From Mycolicibacterium aichiense (GTDB taxonomy: Bacteria; Actinomycetota; Actinomycetes; Mycobacteriales; Mycobacteriaceae), in the NCBI RefSeq assembly GCF_010726245.1, contig NZ_AP022561.1, forward strand, positions 2,232,001-2,296,000: a DNA stretch of 64,000 nt, in the 5' to 3' direction. The translations under genes were made by a program, and so were the position numbers. This document shows, piece after piece, positions 16,959-25,949 of the stretch (positions within the stretch are counted from its first letter, which is position 1; each line of letters opens with the position of its first letter). The notes under the pieces were generated by a model that had not been told where the DNA came from, ran no database searches, and saw only the letters and a program-made list of their open reading frames with translations.

Positions 16959-18082
16959 TGAGGATCGGGATGGTCTGCCCGTACTCGTTCGACGTGCCCG
17001 GTGGGGTGCAGTCGCACATTCTGCAGCTGGCCGAGGTGATGCGCGGGCGCGGCCACGAGGTCAGCGTGCTCGCCCCGTCGTCGCCGCATGTGCAGCTGCC
17101 CGAGTACGTCGTCTCCGGCGGCAAGGCGGTCCCGATTCCCTACAACGGGTCGGTGGCCCGGCTGCGGTTCGGCCCGGCCACCCATCGCAAGGTGAAGAAG
17201 TGGCTCATCGGTGGTGACTTCGATGTGCTGCACCTGCACGAGCCGAACGCACCCAGCTTGTCGATGCTGGCGCTGCAGGCGGCTGAGGGACCGATCGTCG
17301 CGACCTTCCACACCTCGACCACAAAGTCGTTGACGCTGAGTGTGTTTCAGGGAATCCTGCGGCCGTATCACGAGAAGATCGTCGGCCGGATCGCGGTGTC
17401 CGATCTGGCGCGGCGCTGGCAGATGGAGGCGCTGGGTTCCGACGCCGTCGAGATACCCAACGGCGTCGACGTGTCCGCCCTGGCCTCGGCACCCCGGCTC
17501 GACGGCTACCCGCGCCCCGGGAAGACCGTGCTGTTCCTCGGCCGGTTCGACGAACCGCGCAAGGGGATGGCGGTGCTGGTCGGCGCGCTGCCCCGGTTGG
17601 TCGAGCGGTTCGCCGACGTCGAGATTCTCATCGTCGGGCGAGGCGACGAGGACAAGCTGCGGGAGGAGTGCGGCGAACTGGCCGGCCACCTGAGGTTCCT
17701 CGGTCAGGTCGACGATGCCGAGAAGGCGGCCGCACTGCGCAGCGCCGACGTCTACTGCGCGCCGCACACCGGCGGTGAGAGCTTCGGCATCGTGCTGGTC
17801 GAGGCGATGGCCGCCGGTACCCCGGTGGTGGCCAGCGACCTCGACGCATTCCGGCGGGTGCTGCTCGACGGCAAGGCGGGCCGGCTGGTTCCCGTCGACG
17901 ACTCCGCTGCGATGGCCGACGCGCTGATCGAGCTGCTCGACGACGAAGGTCTGCGCAGGCGGTACGTGAAAGCCGCCGACGTCGCGGTGCGCCGCTACGA
18001 CTGGCCGGTGGTGGCCGACCAGATCATGCGGGTCTACGAGACCGTCGCGGGGGCCGGCATCAAAGTCCAGGTGGCCTCGTAA
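16958..18082 (+). CDS. pimA: Phosphatidylinositol mannosyltransferase PimA
   Basis: A 374-residue GT-B, GT4-family glycosyltransferase. It transfers mannose from GDP-mannose to phosphatidylinositol on the cytoplasmic side. The N-terminal VCPYSFDVPGGVQSHILQL with GG loop, and the C-terminal ETGGESFGIVLVEAMAAG-like segment (seen as HTGGESFGIVLVEAMA) with the E-x7-E motif, identify the family. Length agrees with known PimA proteins. ATG 16958 overlaps the patA stop by one base. Confidence 0.96.
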   Translation: MRIGMVCPYSFDVPGGVQSHILQLAEVMRGRGHEVSVLAPSSPHVQLPEYVVSGGKAVPIPYNGSVARLRFGPATHRKVKKWLIGGDFDVLHLHEPNAPSLSMLALQAAEGPIVATFHTSTTKSLTLSVFQGILRPYHEKIVGRIAVSDLARRWQMEALGSDAVEIPNGVDVSALASAPRLDGYPRPGKTVLFLGRFDEPRKGMAVLVGALPRLVERFADVEILIVGRGDEDKLREECGELAGHLRFLGQVDDAEKAAALRSADVYCAPHTGGESFGIVLVEAMAAGTPVVASDLDAFRRVLLDGKAGRLVPVDDSAAMADALIELLDDEGLRRRYVKAADVAVRRYDWPVVADQIMRVYETVAGAGIKVQVAS

Positions 18083-19119
18083 TGCCTGCCCCGCTGTACT
18101 GGGCGCTGACCGCGGTCCTGATCGTCGTGCTGGTGGTCAGCGCGATGCTGGCTCTGCAGACCGCCAGTCGGCTGGACCGTCTGCACATCCGCTACGACCT
18201 GTCCTGGCAGGCGCTCGACGGAGCACTGGCCCGGCGAGCGGTGGTGGCCCGCGCGGTGGCCGCCGACACCTATCGCGGGCGACCCGAGGGCAAGCGGCTC
18301 GCGGCACTGGCCGATGCCGCCGAGCGGGCGCCCCGAAGCGGTCGCGAAGCCGCCGAGAACGAGCTGTCGGCCGCGCTGGCCATGGTCGATCCGACGTCGA
18401 TGCCGGTGTCGCTGGTGGCCGAGCTCGCCGACGCCGAGGCGCGGGTGCTGCTGGCCCGCCGGTTCCACAACGACGCCGTGCGCGACACCCTGGCCCTGCG
18501 TGAACGGCGTCCGGTCCGATGGTTGCGGCTGGCCGGAACCGCGTCCCTGCCGACCTACTTCGAGATCGCCGAACGTGTTCCCGAATCCACCCCGCCTGGT
18601 ACCGATCATGTTGATCGCCGCACGTCGGCACGGGTTGTGCTGCTCGACGACCAGGGTGCGGTGCTGCTGTTCTGCGGATCCGACCCGGCCTTCACCGGCG
18701 GGGAGGCGCCGCGGTGGTGGTTCACCGTCGGGGGGCAGGCGCTGCCCGGGGAACGGCTGGTCGATGCCGCCGTCCGGGAGATCCAGGAAGAGACCGGCCT
18801 GCGGGTCGACCCGGACGAGATGGTCGGGCCGGTGTGGCGCCGGGAGTCGATCATCGATTTCAACGGCGCCGTCGTCGCCAGCCAGGAGTTCTACTTCGTG
18901 CACCGCACCGCCCGGTTCGAACCGACCGCGGCCGGGCGGACGCCGCTGGAACTGCGGTACATTCACGGCCACAGATGGTGTGACTCCAGCACGATCGTCG
19001 AGCTGGCCGCGAGCGGGCAGCGGGTGTATCCGCTGCAGCTCGGGGAACTGCTCGAGGAGGCGAACTCGCTGGCCGACGGCCGGGGCGGGCCGCACCGGGA
19101 GTTGCACCCGATCCGTTGA
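18082..19119 (+). CDS. Membrane-anchored Nudix hydrolase
   Basis: A 345-residue protein. One N-terminal hydrophobic helix ([19 protein letters not shown]) anchors it. A helical region precedes the C-terminal Nudix domain, whose box is complete: G-x5-E-x7-REIQEETGL around residues 220-242. It corresponds to Rv2609c, which follows pimA. The substrate is unknown, perhaps a nucleotide sugar or lipid-linked diphosphate given the PIM operon. Its start overlaps the pimA stop by one base. Confidence 0.87.
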   Translation: MPAPLYWALTAVLIVVLVVSAMLALQTASRLDRLHIRYDLSWQALDGALARRAVVARAVAADTYRGRPEGKRLAALADAAERAPRSGREAAENELSAALAMVDPTSMPVSLVAELADAEARVLLARRFHNDAVRDTLALRERRPVRWLRLAGTASLPTYFEIAERVPESTPPGTDHVDRRTSARVVLLDDQGAVLLFCGSDPAFTGGEAPRWWFTVGGQALPGERLVDAAVREIQEETGLRVDPDEMVGPVWRRESIIDFNGAVVASQEFYFVHRTARFEPTAAGRTPLELRYIHGHRWCDSSTIVELAASGQRVYPLQLGELLEEANSLADGRGGPHRELHPIR

Positions 19120-19184
19120 GGTGCGAAAAATTCAGTTTGGAATCGCCCTTTAGACTGGATCCGTATCAAACGAAGGGATTGACA

Positions 19185-20111
19185 GTGGAAACCGGAGCTA
19201 CCGCGGCTGGATCCAACGGCTCGGCCAGCGCGCAGACGGGTACCGCTCGGGTCAAGCGCGGCATGGCCGAGATGCTCAAGGGCGGCGTCATCATGGATGT
19301 CGTCACCCCCGAACAGGCGCGTATCGCCGAAGGTGCCGGAGCAGTGGCCGTGATGGCGCTCGAACGCGTCCCGGCCGACATCCGCGCCCAGGGCGGCGTG
19401 GCCCGGATGAGCGACCCCGACCTGATCGAGGGCATCATCGCCGCGGTCACCATCCCGGTGATGGCCAAGGCGCGTATCGGGCACTTCGTCGAGGCGCAGA
19501 TTCTGCAGAGCCTCGGAGTGGACTACGTCGACGAGTCCGAGGTGCTGACGCCGGCCGACTACACCCACCACATCGACAAGTGGAAGTTCACCGTGCCGTT
19601 CGTGTGCGGTGCGACCAACCTGGGTGAGGCACTGCGCCGCATCACCGAAGGCGCGGCGATGATCCGCTCCAAGGGCGAGGCAGGCACCGGCGACGTCTCC
19701 AACGCCACCACCCACATGCGCTCGATCGGCGCCGAGATCCGTCGGCTGTCGTCGCTGTCGGAGGACGAACTCTACGTCGCCGCCAAGGACATGCAGGCGC
19801 CGTACGACCTCGTCGTCGAGGTGGCCCGGGCGGGCAAGCTGCCGGTGACGTTGTTCACCGCGGGCGGAATCGCCACCCCGGCCGACGCCGCGATGATGAT
19901 GCAGCTCGGCGCCGAGGGTGTGTTCGTCGGCTCGGGAATCTTCAAGTCGGGCGACCCCGCCGTGCGGGCCGCCGCCATTGTCAAGGCCACCACGTTCTAC
20001 GACGACCCCGATGTTCTGGCGCGGGTGTCGCGGGGGCTGGGTGAGCCCATGGTCGGAATCAACGTGGAGGAGATCGCGGAGCCGCACCGACTCGCTCAGC
20101 GCGGCTGGTAA
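19185..20111 (+). CDS. pdxS: Pyridoxal 5'-phosphate synthase subunit PdxS
   Basis: A 308-residue TIM barrel that makes PLP from ribose 5-phosphate, glyceraldehyde 3-phosphate and ammonia delivered by PdxT. Conserved segments are [30 protein letters not shown] with the catalytic Lys, [13 protein letters not shown], and the C-terminal FKSGDPA phosphate site. GTG 19185 is chosen for GAAGGG upstream. The N-terminal ~25 residues are Ala/Gly/Ser-rich, as in other mycobacteria. The 65-base gap behind the Nudix gene is AT-richer and holds TAGACT (19151-19156), a possible -10 for the pdxS-tesB-pdxT unit. Confidence 0.95.
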   Translation: METGATAAGSNGSASAQTGTARVKRGMAEMLKGGVIMDVVTPEQARIAEGAGAVAVMALERVPADIRAQGGVARMSDPDLIEGIIAAVTIPVMAKARIGHFVEAQILQSLGVDYVDESEVLTPADYTHHIDKWKFTVPFVCGATNLGEALRRITEGAAMIRSKGEAGTGDVSNATTHMRSIGAEIRRLSSLSEDELYVAAKDMQAPYDLVVEVARAGKLPVTLFTAGGIATPADAAMMMQLGAEGVFVGSGIFKSGDPAVRAAAIVKATTFYDDPDVLARVSRGLGEPMVGINVEEIAEPHRLAQRGW

Positions 20112-20116
20112 CCCCC

Positions 20117-20959
20117 GTGGCAATCGAAGAGATCCTCGATCTGGAACAGCTCGAGGTCAACATCTATCGCGGCCGGGTGTTCAGCCCCGAATCCGGTTTC
20201 CTGCAGCGCACGTTCGGCGGGCACGTGGCCGGTCAGTCGCTGGTGTCGGCGGTGCGGACCGTCGACCCGAAGTTCCAGGTGCACTCGCTGCACGGATACT
20301 TCCTGCGGCCCGGCGACGCCACCGCGCCGGCGGTGTACCTCGTCGAGGCGCTGCGCGACGGCGGCTCGTTCGTCACCCGGCGCGTCAATGCGGTCCAGCA
20401 CGGCGAGACCATCTTCTCGATGTCGGCGTCGTTCCAGACCGACCAGAGCGGCATCGAGCACCAGGACGAGATGCCCGCCGCGCCGCCGCCCGACGACCTG
20501 CCCGGCTTCATCTCCAAGGGTGGTGTGTTCGACGAGGCGGGATTTGCGCAGTTCGAGGAGTGGGACGTCCGCATGGTCCCGCGCGACCAGGTGACCCGAC
20601 TGCCCGGCAAGGCATCTCAGCAGCAGGTGTGGTTCAAACACAAGGACCCGCTGCCCGACGATTCGGTGTTGCACATCTGCGCGCTGGCCTACATGAGCGA
20701 TCTCACGCTGCTCGGCTCGGCGCAGGTCAACCACGTCGAGGAACGCAAGCACCTGATGGTCGCGTCGCTGGACCACGCGATGTGGTTCATGCGGCCGTTC
20801 CGCGCCGACGAGTGGCTCCTGTATGACCAGTCCTCGCCGTCGTCGTGCGGTGGCCGATCGCTGACCCAGGGCAAGATCTTCAACCAGTACGGCGAGATGG
20901 TCGCGGCGGTCATGCAGGAGGGGCTGACCCGCTACAAACGCGGGTACGTCGGGCCGTGA
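20117..20959 (+). CDS. tesB: Acyl-CoA thioesterase II (TesB family)
   Basis: A 280-residue double-hotdog thioesterase that hydrolyses acyl-CoA to fatty acid and Co[20 protein letters not shown] near residue 35 and [10 protein letters not shown] are family landmarks. The C-terminal [19 protein letters not shown] carries the catalytic Asp/His region. GTG 20117 lies five bases after the pdxS stop. Its position between pdxS and pdxT is the same as tesB2 in M. tuberculosis, though a metabolic link to vitamin B6 is not evident. Confidence 0.92.
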   Translation: MAIEEILDLEQLEVNIYRGRVFSPESGFLQRTFGGHVAGQSLVSAVRTVDPKFQVHSLHGYFLRPGDATAPAVYLVEALRDGGSFVTRRVNAVQHGETIFSMSASFQTDQSGIEHQDEMPAAPPPDDLPGFISKGGVFDEAGFAQFEEWDVRMVPRDQVTRLPGKASQQQVWFKHKDPLPDDSVLHICALAYMSDLTLLGSAQVNHVEERKHLMVASLDHAMWFMRPFRADEWLLYDQSSPSSCGGRSLTQGKIFNQYGEMVAAVMQEGLTRYKRGYVGP

Positions 20960-21549
20960 CGGTCCACGTCGGGGTGCTGGCCCTGCAAGGGGACACCCGC
21001 GAACATCTGGCGGCCCTGCGCGAGGCCGGTGCCGAAGCCTCGACCGTGCGCCGCGCCAGTGAGCTCGACGCCGTCGACGCCTTGGTCATTCCGGGTGGTG
21101 AGTCGACAACGATGAGCCACCTGCTGCGTGAATTCGAGCTGCTGGAGCCGCTGCGTACGCGCCTGGCCGAGGGTATGCCGGCCTACGGTTCGTGCGCGGG
21201 CATGATCCTGCTGGCCTCCGAGATCCTCGACGCCGGCACCGAGGGGCGCGAGGCGGTTCCTCTCGGCGGTATCGATATGACGGTGCGGCGCAACGCTTTC
21301 GGTCGCCAGGTCGATTCTTTCGAGGGCGACATCGACTTCGATGGCCTCGACGGTCCCGCCCACGCGGTGTTCATCCGGGCGCCCTGGGTGGAGCGGGTCG
21401 GTCCCGACGTCCAGGTCCTGGCGCGCGCCGGCGGACACATCGTGGCGGTCCGGCAGGGCCGGGTTCTCGCCACCGCTTTTCACCCCGAAATGACTGGTGA
21501 CAGGCGAGTGCACAAGCTGTTTGTGGACGTGGTCGCCCACCGCGCCTGA
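20956..21549 (+). CDS. pdxT: PLP synthase glutaminase subunit PdxT
   Basis: A 197-residue class I glutaminase. [21 protein letters not shown] opens the protein, and IPGGESTTM is the oxyanion strand. The nucleophile Cys lies in [11 protein letters not shown] near residue 79, and His/Glu in [10 protein letters not shown] complete the triad. GTG 20956 overlaps the tesB stop (GTGA). It channels ammonia to PdxS. In M. tuberculosis the next gene is the YebC homolog; here about 20 kb intervenes. Confidence 0.95.
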   Translation: MTVHVGVLALQGDTREHLAALREAGAEASTVRRASELDAVDALVIPGGESTTMSHLLREFELLEPLRTRLAEGMPAYGSCAGMILLASEILDAGTEGREAVPLGGIDMTVRRNAFGRQVDSFEGDIDFDGLDGPAHAVFIRAPWVERVGPDVQVLARAGGHIVAVRQGRVLATAFHPEMTGDRRVHKLFVDVVAHRA

Positions 21550-21574
21550 GGGCATGAAAAACTCCGTGTAGAGA

Positions 21575-21599
21575 CCGCCGGTACCGGGTATTCCGGCGG
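21575..21599 (+). terminator. Hairpin after pdxT
   Basis: CCGCCGG (21575-21581) and CCGGCGG (21593-21599) form a perfect 7-bp stem with an 11-base loop, 26 bases after the pdxT stop and 50 bases before the next start. No T-tract follows, so it could end the pdx transcript or be a leader structure of the next operon. Confidence 0.35.
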
Positions 21600-21649
21600 G
21601 CAGTTTCAGGCCGAGAGCGGCATGACTTCGACTGCGGAGTGGATCAACG

Positions 21650-23494
21650 ATGATCGGTGGGGAACGTACGACGATTGTGGCCGCGACCTCCGAGGGGGGT
21701 GGCGCCGCATTGGACCAGGTAGTGGGCTTGTCCGTGGTGGCGGCGATCGTGACAGCGGTACTGCTGTGGATCGGCTACCAGCACCGCACCCAGCGCATCA
21801 CCTGGTTGAAGAACATCGCCGAACGCGGCGGCAACAGGTTCAAGCGGCCGCCTTGGGTGGCGCTGAGCATCATGTTGTTCTCGGCGACGCTGATCTGTGC
21901 GCTGTTCGGATTCATCTGGGACGTCAGCCTGCACATCGGAAAGGGTCGTGATCCCGGACCGCTGGCCAACCCGGCGCACTACTTCATCCTCTTCGGATTG
22001 TTCCTGCTGTTCATCGCCGGAGTGCTGGCGGTCGTCCTGCCGTACGACAAGCCGGGCTCGGCCGCGGTACGGATCACCCGGCACTGGTATGCCCCGGTCG
22101 GCGGTCTGCTGATGGCCGGCTGCGGGCTGTACGCGTTGATCGGCTTCCCGCTCGACGATGTGTGGCACCGGATCTTCGGGCAGGACGTCACGCTCTGGGG
22201 ACCCACGCATCTGATGCTGATCGGCGGCGCAGGCCTGTCTCTGGTCGCCGTGCTCTACCTCGAATACGAAGGGCGCCGCGCGATGGGCGCCGACGCACCC
22301 CCGGACAGCCGGTTCGTGAAGTTCCTGCAGTACCTGTCGTTCGGCGGTTTGGTGGTCGGTCTCTCGGTCTTCCAGATCGAATACGACTTCGGCGTCGAAC
22401 AGTTCCGGTTGGTGTTGCAGCCGATGATGATCGGCGCGGCAGCCGCGATGGCACTTGTGGCCGCACGGCTGACCCTCGGCCGTGGGGCGGCCATCATCGC
22501 CGCACTCTTGGCGATCGGTCTGCGCGGGGGAGTCGCACTGGTCGTCGGCCCGATCCTTGGTGCTCCGCACAGCTGGTTCCCGCTGTACATCGGCTGTGCG
22601 GTAGTCGTCGAACTGCTCGCCCTCACACCACTGGTCGCGCGGCCCATCCTGTTCGGCGCCGTGGCCGGCCTGGGTGTGGGAACCGTCGGCCTGTGGCTGG
22701 AGTCGCTGTGGGTCGGGGCGGTGTACCACTACCCGTGGCCGACGAGCATGTGGCCCGAAGCGCTGGCGATGGCGGTCCCCGTCGCGATCATGATGGGCCT
22801 GTGCGGGGCGCTGCTGTCGATGGTTCTCAACGGGCAGCGACTGCCCCGGCCCGCTATCGGTGTCACCGTCGTGGTGGTGACGGTGCTGGCCATCGGTGGC
22901 GCAGTGTTCAACGGGCTGCGCACCGAGGTTCCGCAAAATGACACGGCCACAATCACATTGACCGATGCGCCGAATCCGCAGGGTCAGCGGATGGCCAACG
23001 CCGACGTGCGGATCAACCCGCCGGGCCTGGTTGGCGACGACCCGGAGTGGGTGACGATCCTGTCCTGGCAGGGCGGCTTGGCCAACGACCGCGGGCTGGT
23101 CGTGGATCGGCTCGACCGGGTCGGCCCGGGCCACTACCGGTCGACCCAGCCGGTTCCGATCTGGGGTCAGTGGAAAACCCTGCTGCGCGTGCAGGACGGC
23201 ACGCTGATGGCCGGAGTCCCGATCTATCTGCCGGAAGACCCCGGCATCAACGCGCCTGCCGTGCCCGCGGAACTCAACAGCACCCGCCCGTTCGTCCCGG
23301 AAATCACGATCCTGCAGCGCGAGCGCAACCTCGACCACCCGACGTGGCTGTTCGCCGCCGGTGGTGTGGTGGTGCTGATCTGCACGCTGATTCTGATCGC
23401 CGCGCTGACATGGGGCGGCGGCCGGATCAACCGCACCGAAGAGGAGCCGGCCCACCTCGAGGAGCCGCGACCGACGGTGGGGCCGCAGGTGTGA
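21650..23494 (+). CDS. Large polytopic membrane protein with exported C-terminal domain
   Basis: A 614-residue protein that I do not recognise by name. About twelve hydrophobic segments fill residues 20-420. A periplasmic-side His/Trp-rich loop reads DDVWHRIFGQDVTLWGPTHL, which could bind metal or haem. Residues about 425-565 form an exported beta-rich domain. Its GPGHYRSTQPVPIWGQWKTL recalls FixH/YtkA-type domains found in copper and oxidase systems. A final helix (WLFAAGGVVVLICTLILIAA) and charged tail close the protein. ATG 21650 is the first good start, with GGAG about 10 bases upstream. It begins a four-gene operon with four-base overlaps. Confidence 0.7.
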   Translation: MIGGERTTIVAATSEGGGAALDQVVGLSVVAAIVTAVLLWIGYQHRTQRITWLKNIAERGGNRFKRPPWVALSIMLFSATLICALFGFIWDVSLHIGKGRDPGPLANPAHYFILFGLFLLFIAGVLAVVLPYDKPGSAAVRITRHWYAPVGGLLMAGCGLYALIGFPLDDVWHRIFGQDVTLWGPTHLMLIGGAGLSLVAVLYLEYEGRRAMGADAPPDSRFVKFLQYLSFGGLVVGLSVFQIEYDFGVEQFRLVLQPMMIGAAAAMALVAARLTLGRGAAIIAALLAIGLRGGVALVVGPILGAPHSWFPLYIGCAVVVELLALTPLVARPILFGAVAGLGVGTVGLWLESLWVGAVYHYPWPTSMWPEALAMAVPVAIMMGLCGALLSMVLNGQRLPRPAIGVTVVVVTVLAIGGAVFNGLRTEVPQNDTATITLTDAPNPQGQRMANADVRINPPGLVGDDPEWVTILSWQGGLANDRGLVVDRLDRVGPGHYRSTQPVPIWGQWKTLLRVQDGTLMAGVPIYLPEDPGINAPAVPAELNSTRPFVPEITILQRERNLDHPTWLFAAGGVVVLICTLILIAALTWGGGRINRTEEEPAHLEEPRPTVGPQV

Positions 23495-23643
23495 GCGTCA
23501 CGTACGGCGCCCACCACGCACTCGTGCTGGCACTGCCGGCACTGACCCCGGCTGTGGTCCTGGTGGGCGTGGTGTTGTTCATCGCCATCCGCGACCGCCG
23601 GCGCGGTGAGGCTGGGGTCGACTCTGAAGGGGACGAAAAGTGA
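23491..23643 (+). CDS. 50-residue single-pass membrane protein
   Basis: GTG 23491 overlaps the preceding stop by four bases, and its own stop overlaps the next GTG by four bases, so translation coupling strongly supports a real gene. The protein has a His pair near the N-terminus (YGAHHALVL), one helix (LTPAVVLVGVVLFIAIRD) and a charged tail (RRRGEAGVDSEGDEK). The function is unknown; it is probably a small subunit or assembly factor of the membrane complex encoded around it. Confidence 0.72.
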   Translation: MSVTYGAHHALVLALPALTPAVVLVGVVLFIAIRDRRRGEAGVDSEGDEK

Positions 23644-23996
23644 AGGTGGCCAAGCTGATGACGGTCAGCGCCGTGCTGGCGACCGCGGTGGGGTGCAGTT
23701 CGGCCACGCCGCCGGTGCCGCAAGCCGCCGGCCCGGTCGTCGAGATCACCATCGCCAAAGGTGCGGTCACACCCACCAACGCGACACTGTCCGCCAAGGT
23801 GAACCAGCCGATCACCCTGCGGGTCACCAGCGACGCCGACGACGAACTGCACGTGCACTCCACCCCGGATCATGAGTTCGAAGTCAAACCCGCAGCGGAC
23901 CAGGAATTCTCGTTCACCGTCAGCGTTCCGGGCAGCGTCGCGGTCGAACTGCACCACCTCGACCGAACGGTGGCGACCATCCAAGTCCAGCCGTGA
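23640..23996 (+). CDS. Cupredoxin-like lipoprotein
   Basis: A 118-residue exported protein. The signal peptide ends in a slightly unusual lipobox (TAVGCSS), predicting a lipid anchor on Cys19. The mature part has the cupredoxin-like beta-sandwich pattern: VEITIAKGAVTPTNATL, then ITLRVTSDADDELHVHSTPD and a final VELHHLDRTVATIQV. His residues cluster (HVHSTPDH, LHH), but the Cys of a type-1 blue-copper site is absent, so it is more like His-based Cupredoxin_1 proteins. Copper binding is inference. It overlaps both neighbours by four bases. Confidence 0.75.
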   Translation: MKVAKLMTVSAVLATAVGCSSATPPVPQAAGPVVEITIAKGAVTPTNATLSAKVNQPITLRVTSDADDELHVHSTPDHEFEVKPAADQEFSFTVSVPGSVAVELHHLDRTVATIQVQP

Positions 23997-25279
23997 CCCA
24001 GCCGTCCGTGGCGGTGCTCGCACACGGCCTCGGTGGCTCCACCGATCTTCCGATCCCGTATTCGTACGCGCTGATCGGCGCGGCGTGGGCTTTGACGCTC
24101 ACCTTTGCGGTGGTGGCGTTCGCTTGGCGGACACCGCGATTCGATCCTGACCGGCCGGGTCGTCCGCTGCCGGACTGGCTGACGCGGGCGGTCGATTCAC
24201 AGATCAGCCGGGCTGTGGTCGCCGGGCTCGCATTGGCGCTGGCGATCTGGGTTGTCATCGCCGGCGTCGCCGGACCGCAGGACGGCCGCAACGCGCTGCC
24301 TGGCGCGTTCTATGTGTTGCTGTGGGTGGGCGTTCCGGCGTTGTCGGTGCTGATCGGACCGGTGTGGCGGGTGATCTCGCCGATCCGGACCGTTGTCCGG
24401 TTGATCCCGTCGCGCGCGCTGCGCGGCTATCCGGAGGCGCTCGGGTACTGGCCGGGCGCGCTGGGCCTGCTCGCGTTCGTCTGGCTGGAGCTGGCCAGCC
24501 CGAACCCGGGGTCGCTGACCGCGATCAAGATCTGGCTGGCCTGCTACGCCGTGATCGCGCTCGGCGGCGCACTGTTGTGCGGTCCGCGCTGGCTGTCCCG
24601 CGCCGACCCGTTCGACGTCTACAGCGTGGTGGCATCCCGGCTGGCGGTCTTCAGCCGTAACCGCGACAGCGGCGAGTTGGCCTGGGTCAACCCGTTCAAC
24701 CATCTGCGGACACTGCCGGTTCGGCCGGGAACGCTTGCTGTACTGGCGGTTCTGCTGGGTTCGACCGCGTTCGACAGCTTTTCGGCGAGCCCGGACTGGC
24801 GAAACTTCGCCGACGGTCTCGGGGTCAGCCCGGCGGTGACGCGCAGCATCGGGCTGCTGGTGTTCGTGTCCGTCGTGGGGTTGAGTTTCTGGGGCGCGTC
24901 GCAGGCCACCGGAGGGATCGACCGCGCACGCCGGCGCGAGCTGCCCGGGCTGATGGCGCACTCGCTGATCCCGATCGTCGTCGGATATGTGTTCGCGCAC
25001 TATCTTTCGTACCTCGTGGAGAAAGGGCAGCAGACGGTCATCGCGCTGTTCGGGCTCCACGACGTCGAGGTCGGCTATGTCCTGTCCGCTCACCCGGGCG
25101 TGCTGGCCAGCCTCAAGGTGTGCTTCGTGGTGGCCGGGCATATCGCGGGGGTGGTCGCCGCGCATGACGCGGCGATCCGGCTGCTGCCATCGGGTCACCA
25201 GATCACCGGACAACTGACGATGATGCTGACGATGGTGGCCTACACCTTCACCGGGTTGTATCTGCTTTTCGGTGGCTGA
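23993..25279 (+). CDS. Polytopic membrane protein, 'fenitrothion hydrolase'-like family
   Basis: A 428-residue protein with about eleven hydrophobic segments, starting ATG-equivalent GTG 23993 in overlap with the lipoprotein stop. The start VAVLAHGLGGSTDLPIPYSYALIGAAW matches, from memory, a family sometimes labelled fenitrothion hydrolase. That name comes from one report and probably does not describe the native role. Conserved WLSRADPFDVYS and AHYLSYLVEKGQQ lie in loops; His in TM-flanking positions (AHGLGG, AHSLIP, AHYLSYL, AGHIAGVVAAHDAA) may bind metal. With the cupredoxin-like partner a metal transport or assembly function is plausible. Confidence 0.65.
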   Translation: MTQPSVAVLAHGLGGSTDLPIPYSYALIGAAWALTLTFAVVAFAWRTPRFDPDRPGRPLPDWLTRAVDSQISRAVVAGLALALAIWVVIAGVAGPQDGRNALPGAFYVLLWVGVPALSVLIGPVWRVISPIRTVVRLIPSRALRGYPEALGYWPGALGLLAFVWLELASPNPGSLTAIKIWLACYAVIALGGALLCGPRWLSRADPFDVYSVVASRLAVFSRNRDSGELAWVNPFNHLRTLPVRPGTLAVLAVLLGSTAFDSFSASPDWRNFADGLGVSPAVTRSIGLLVFVSVVGLSFWGASQATGGIDRARRRELPGLMAHSLIPIVVGYVFAHYLSYLVEKGQQTVIALFGLHDVEVGYVLSAHPGVLASLKVCFVVAGHIAGVVAAHDAAIRLLPSGHQITGQLTMMLTMVAYTFTGLYLLFGG

Positions 25280-25321
25280 CCCCGCCAATTTGTCGCGCGA
25301 CGTTTAGCCGACGTCAACCTG

Positions 25322-25338
25322 GGCAGTCCCGCACTGCC
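25322..25338 (+). terminator. Hairpin after the membrane/cupredoxin operon
   Basis: GGCAGT / ACTGCC (6-bp stem, loop CCCGC) begins 43 bases after the stop at 25279, without a T-tract. It is a weak candidate terminator. The rest of the 115-base gap shows no clear promoter besides an excellent ribosome binding site for the next small gene. Confidence 0.35.
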
Positions 25339-25394
25339 GGGAGTTATGCCCATACTCGATGTCTCGGCGCGCGGCGCGGCGGTAGGAGGTCGTG

Positions 25395-25538
25395 ATGATG
25401 TCACGCAATTGGATGATTCGGCGGATTCATCAGGCACTCGAACAGCACGGCGCGAAGTCCACGGCGGGTCTGTGGCGTCCGGCCTGGCAGAGCAACCCGG
25501 CAGCGGAGCGGCCGATCAGCTGGTGGCGCGCGCTGTAG
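25395..25538 (+). CDS. 47-residue Trp-rich small protein
   Basis: ATG 25395 follows a near-ideal TAGGAGGT ribosome binding site (25383-25390), five bases away. The reading frame is open for 47 codons and ends with TAG directly abutting the convergent gene. The product is basic and has five Trp: it starts MMSRNWMIRRIHQALEQHG and ends in RPISWWRAL. No signal peptide or full membrane helix is present; an amphipathic membrane-binding peptide is possible. I do not recognise it. Confidence 0.6.
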   Translation: MMSRNWMIRRIHQALEQHGAKSTAGLWRPAWQSNPAAERPISWWRAL

Positions 25539-25937
25539 CTAGCCGCCCGACCGTCCGTCGAGTTCGGCGAAAGCCTCCCGGGCGACCCGGAAACCGTCGA
25601 CAGCTGCGGGCGCGCCGGCGTAGATCGCCACCTGCAACAGGATCTCGCGAATCTCCTCGCGGGTGACGCCGTTGGTGAGAGCCCCGCGCACATGGGTTTT
25701 CAGCTCGTGCGGGCGGTTCAGCACCGAGATCATCGCCAGGTTCAGCATGCTGCGGGTCTTGAGCGGCAGCTCCTCGCGGCCCCATACCGCACCCCAGCAG
25801 TATTCGGTCAGCAGATCCTGCAGCGGTTTGCTGAAGTCGTCGGCCTGCCGCTCGGCGTTGGCGACGTACTCCTCGCCGAGCACCGCGGCGCGGATCTGTC
25901 GTCCCTTGTCGTATGTTGCCTGGTCCATGGCGTCCAT
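25539..25937 (-). CDS. Carboxymuconolactone decarboxylase family protein
   Basis: A 132-residue helical protein of the CMD/AhpD superfamily. The opening YDKGRQIRAAVLGEEYVANA and the segment GREELPLKTRSMLNLAMISVLNRPHELKTHVRGALTNGVTREEI are typical of gamma-carboxymuconolactone decarboxylase-like proteins. No CxxC pair is present, so it is not a peroxidase. It lies 13 bases after the CocE-type hydrolase in the same direction, so the two are probably one operon. Confidence 0.87.
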   Translation of the reverse strand: MDAMDQATYDKGRQIRAAVLGEEYVANAERQADDFSKPLQDLLTEYCWGAVWGREELPLKTRSMLNLAMISVLNRPHELKTHVRGALTNGVTREEIREILLQVAIYAGAPAAVDGFRVAREAFAELDGRSGG

Positions 25938-25949
25938 GATCGCACCGGA

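Noticed and set aside
21644..23455. A 603-codon minus-strand frame antisense to the large membrane protein
   Set aside because: Translation is Asp/Gln/His/Arg-rich with no domains, while the plus frame has coherent membrane helices and GTGA coupling.
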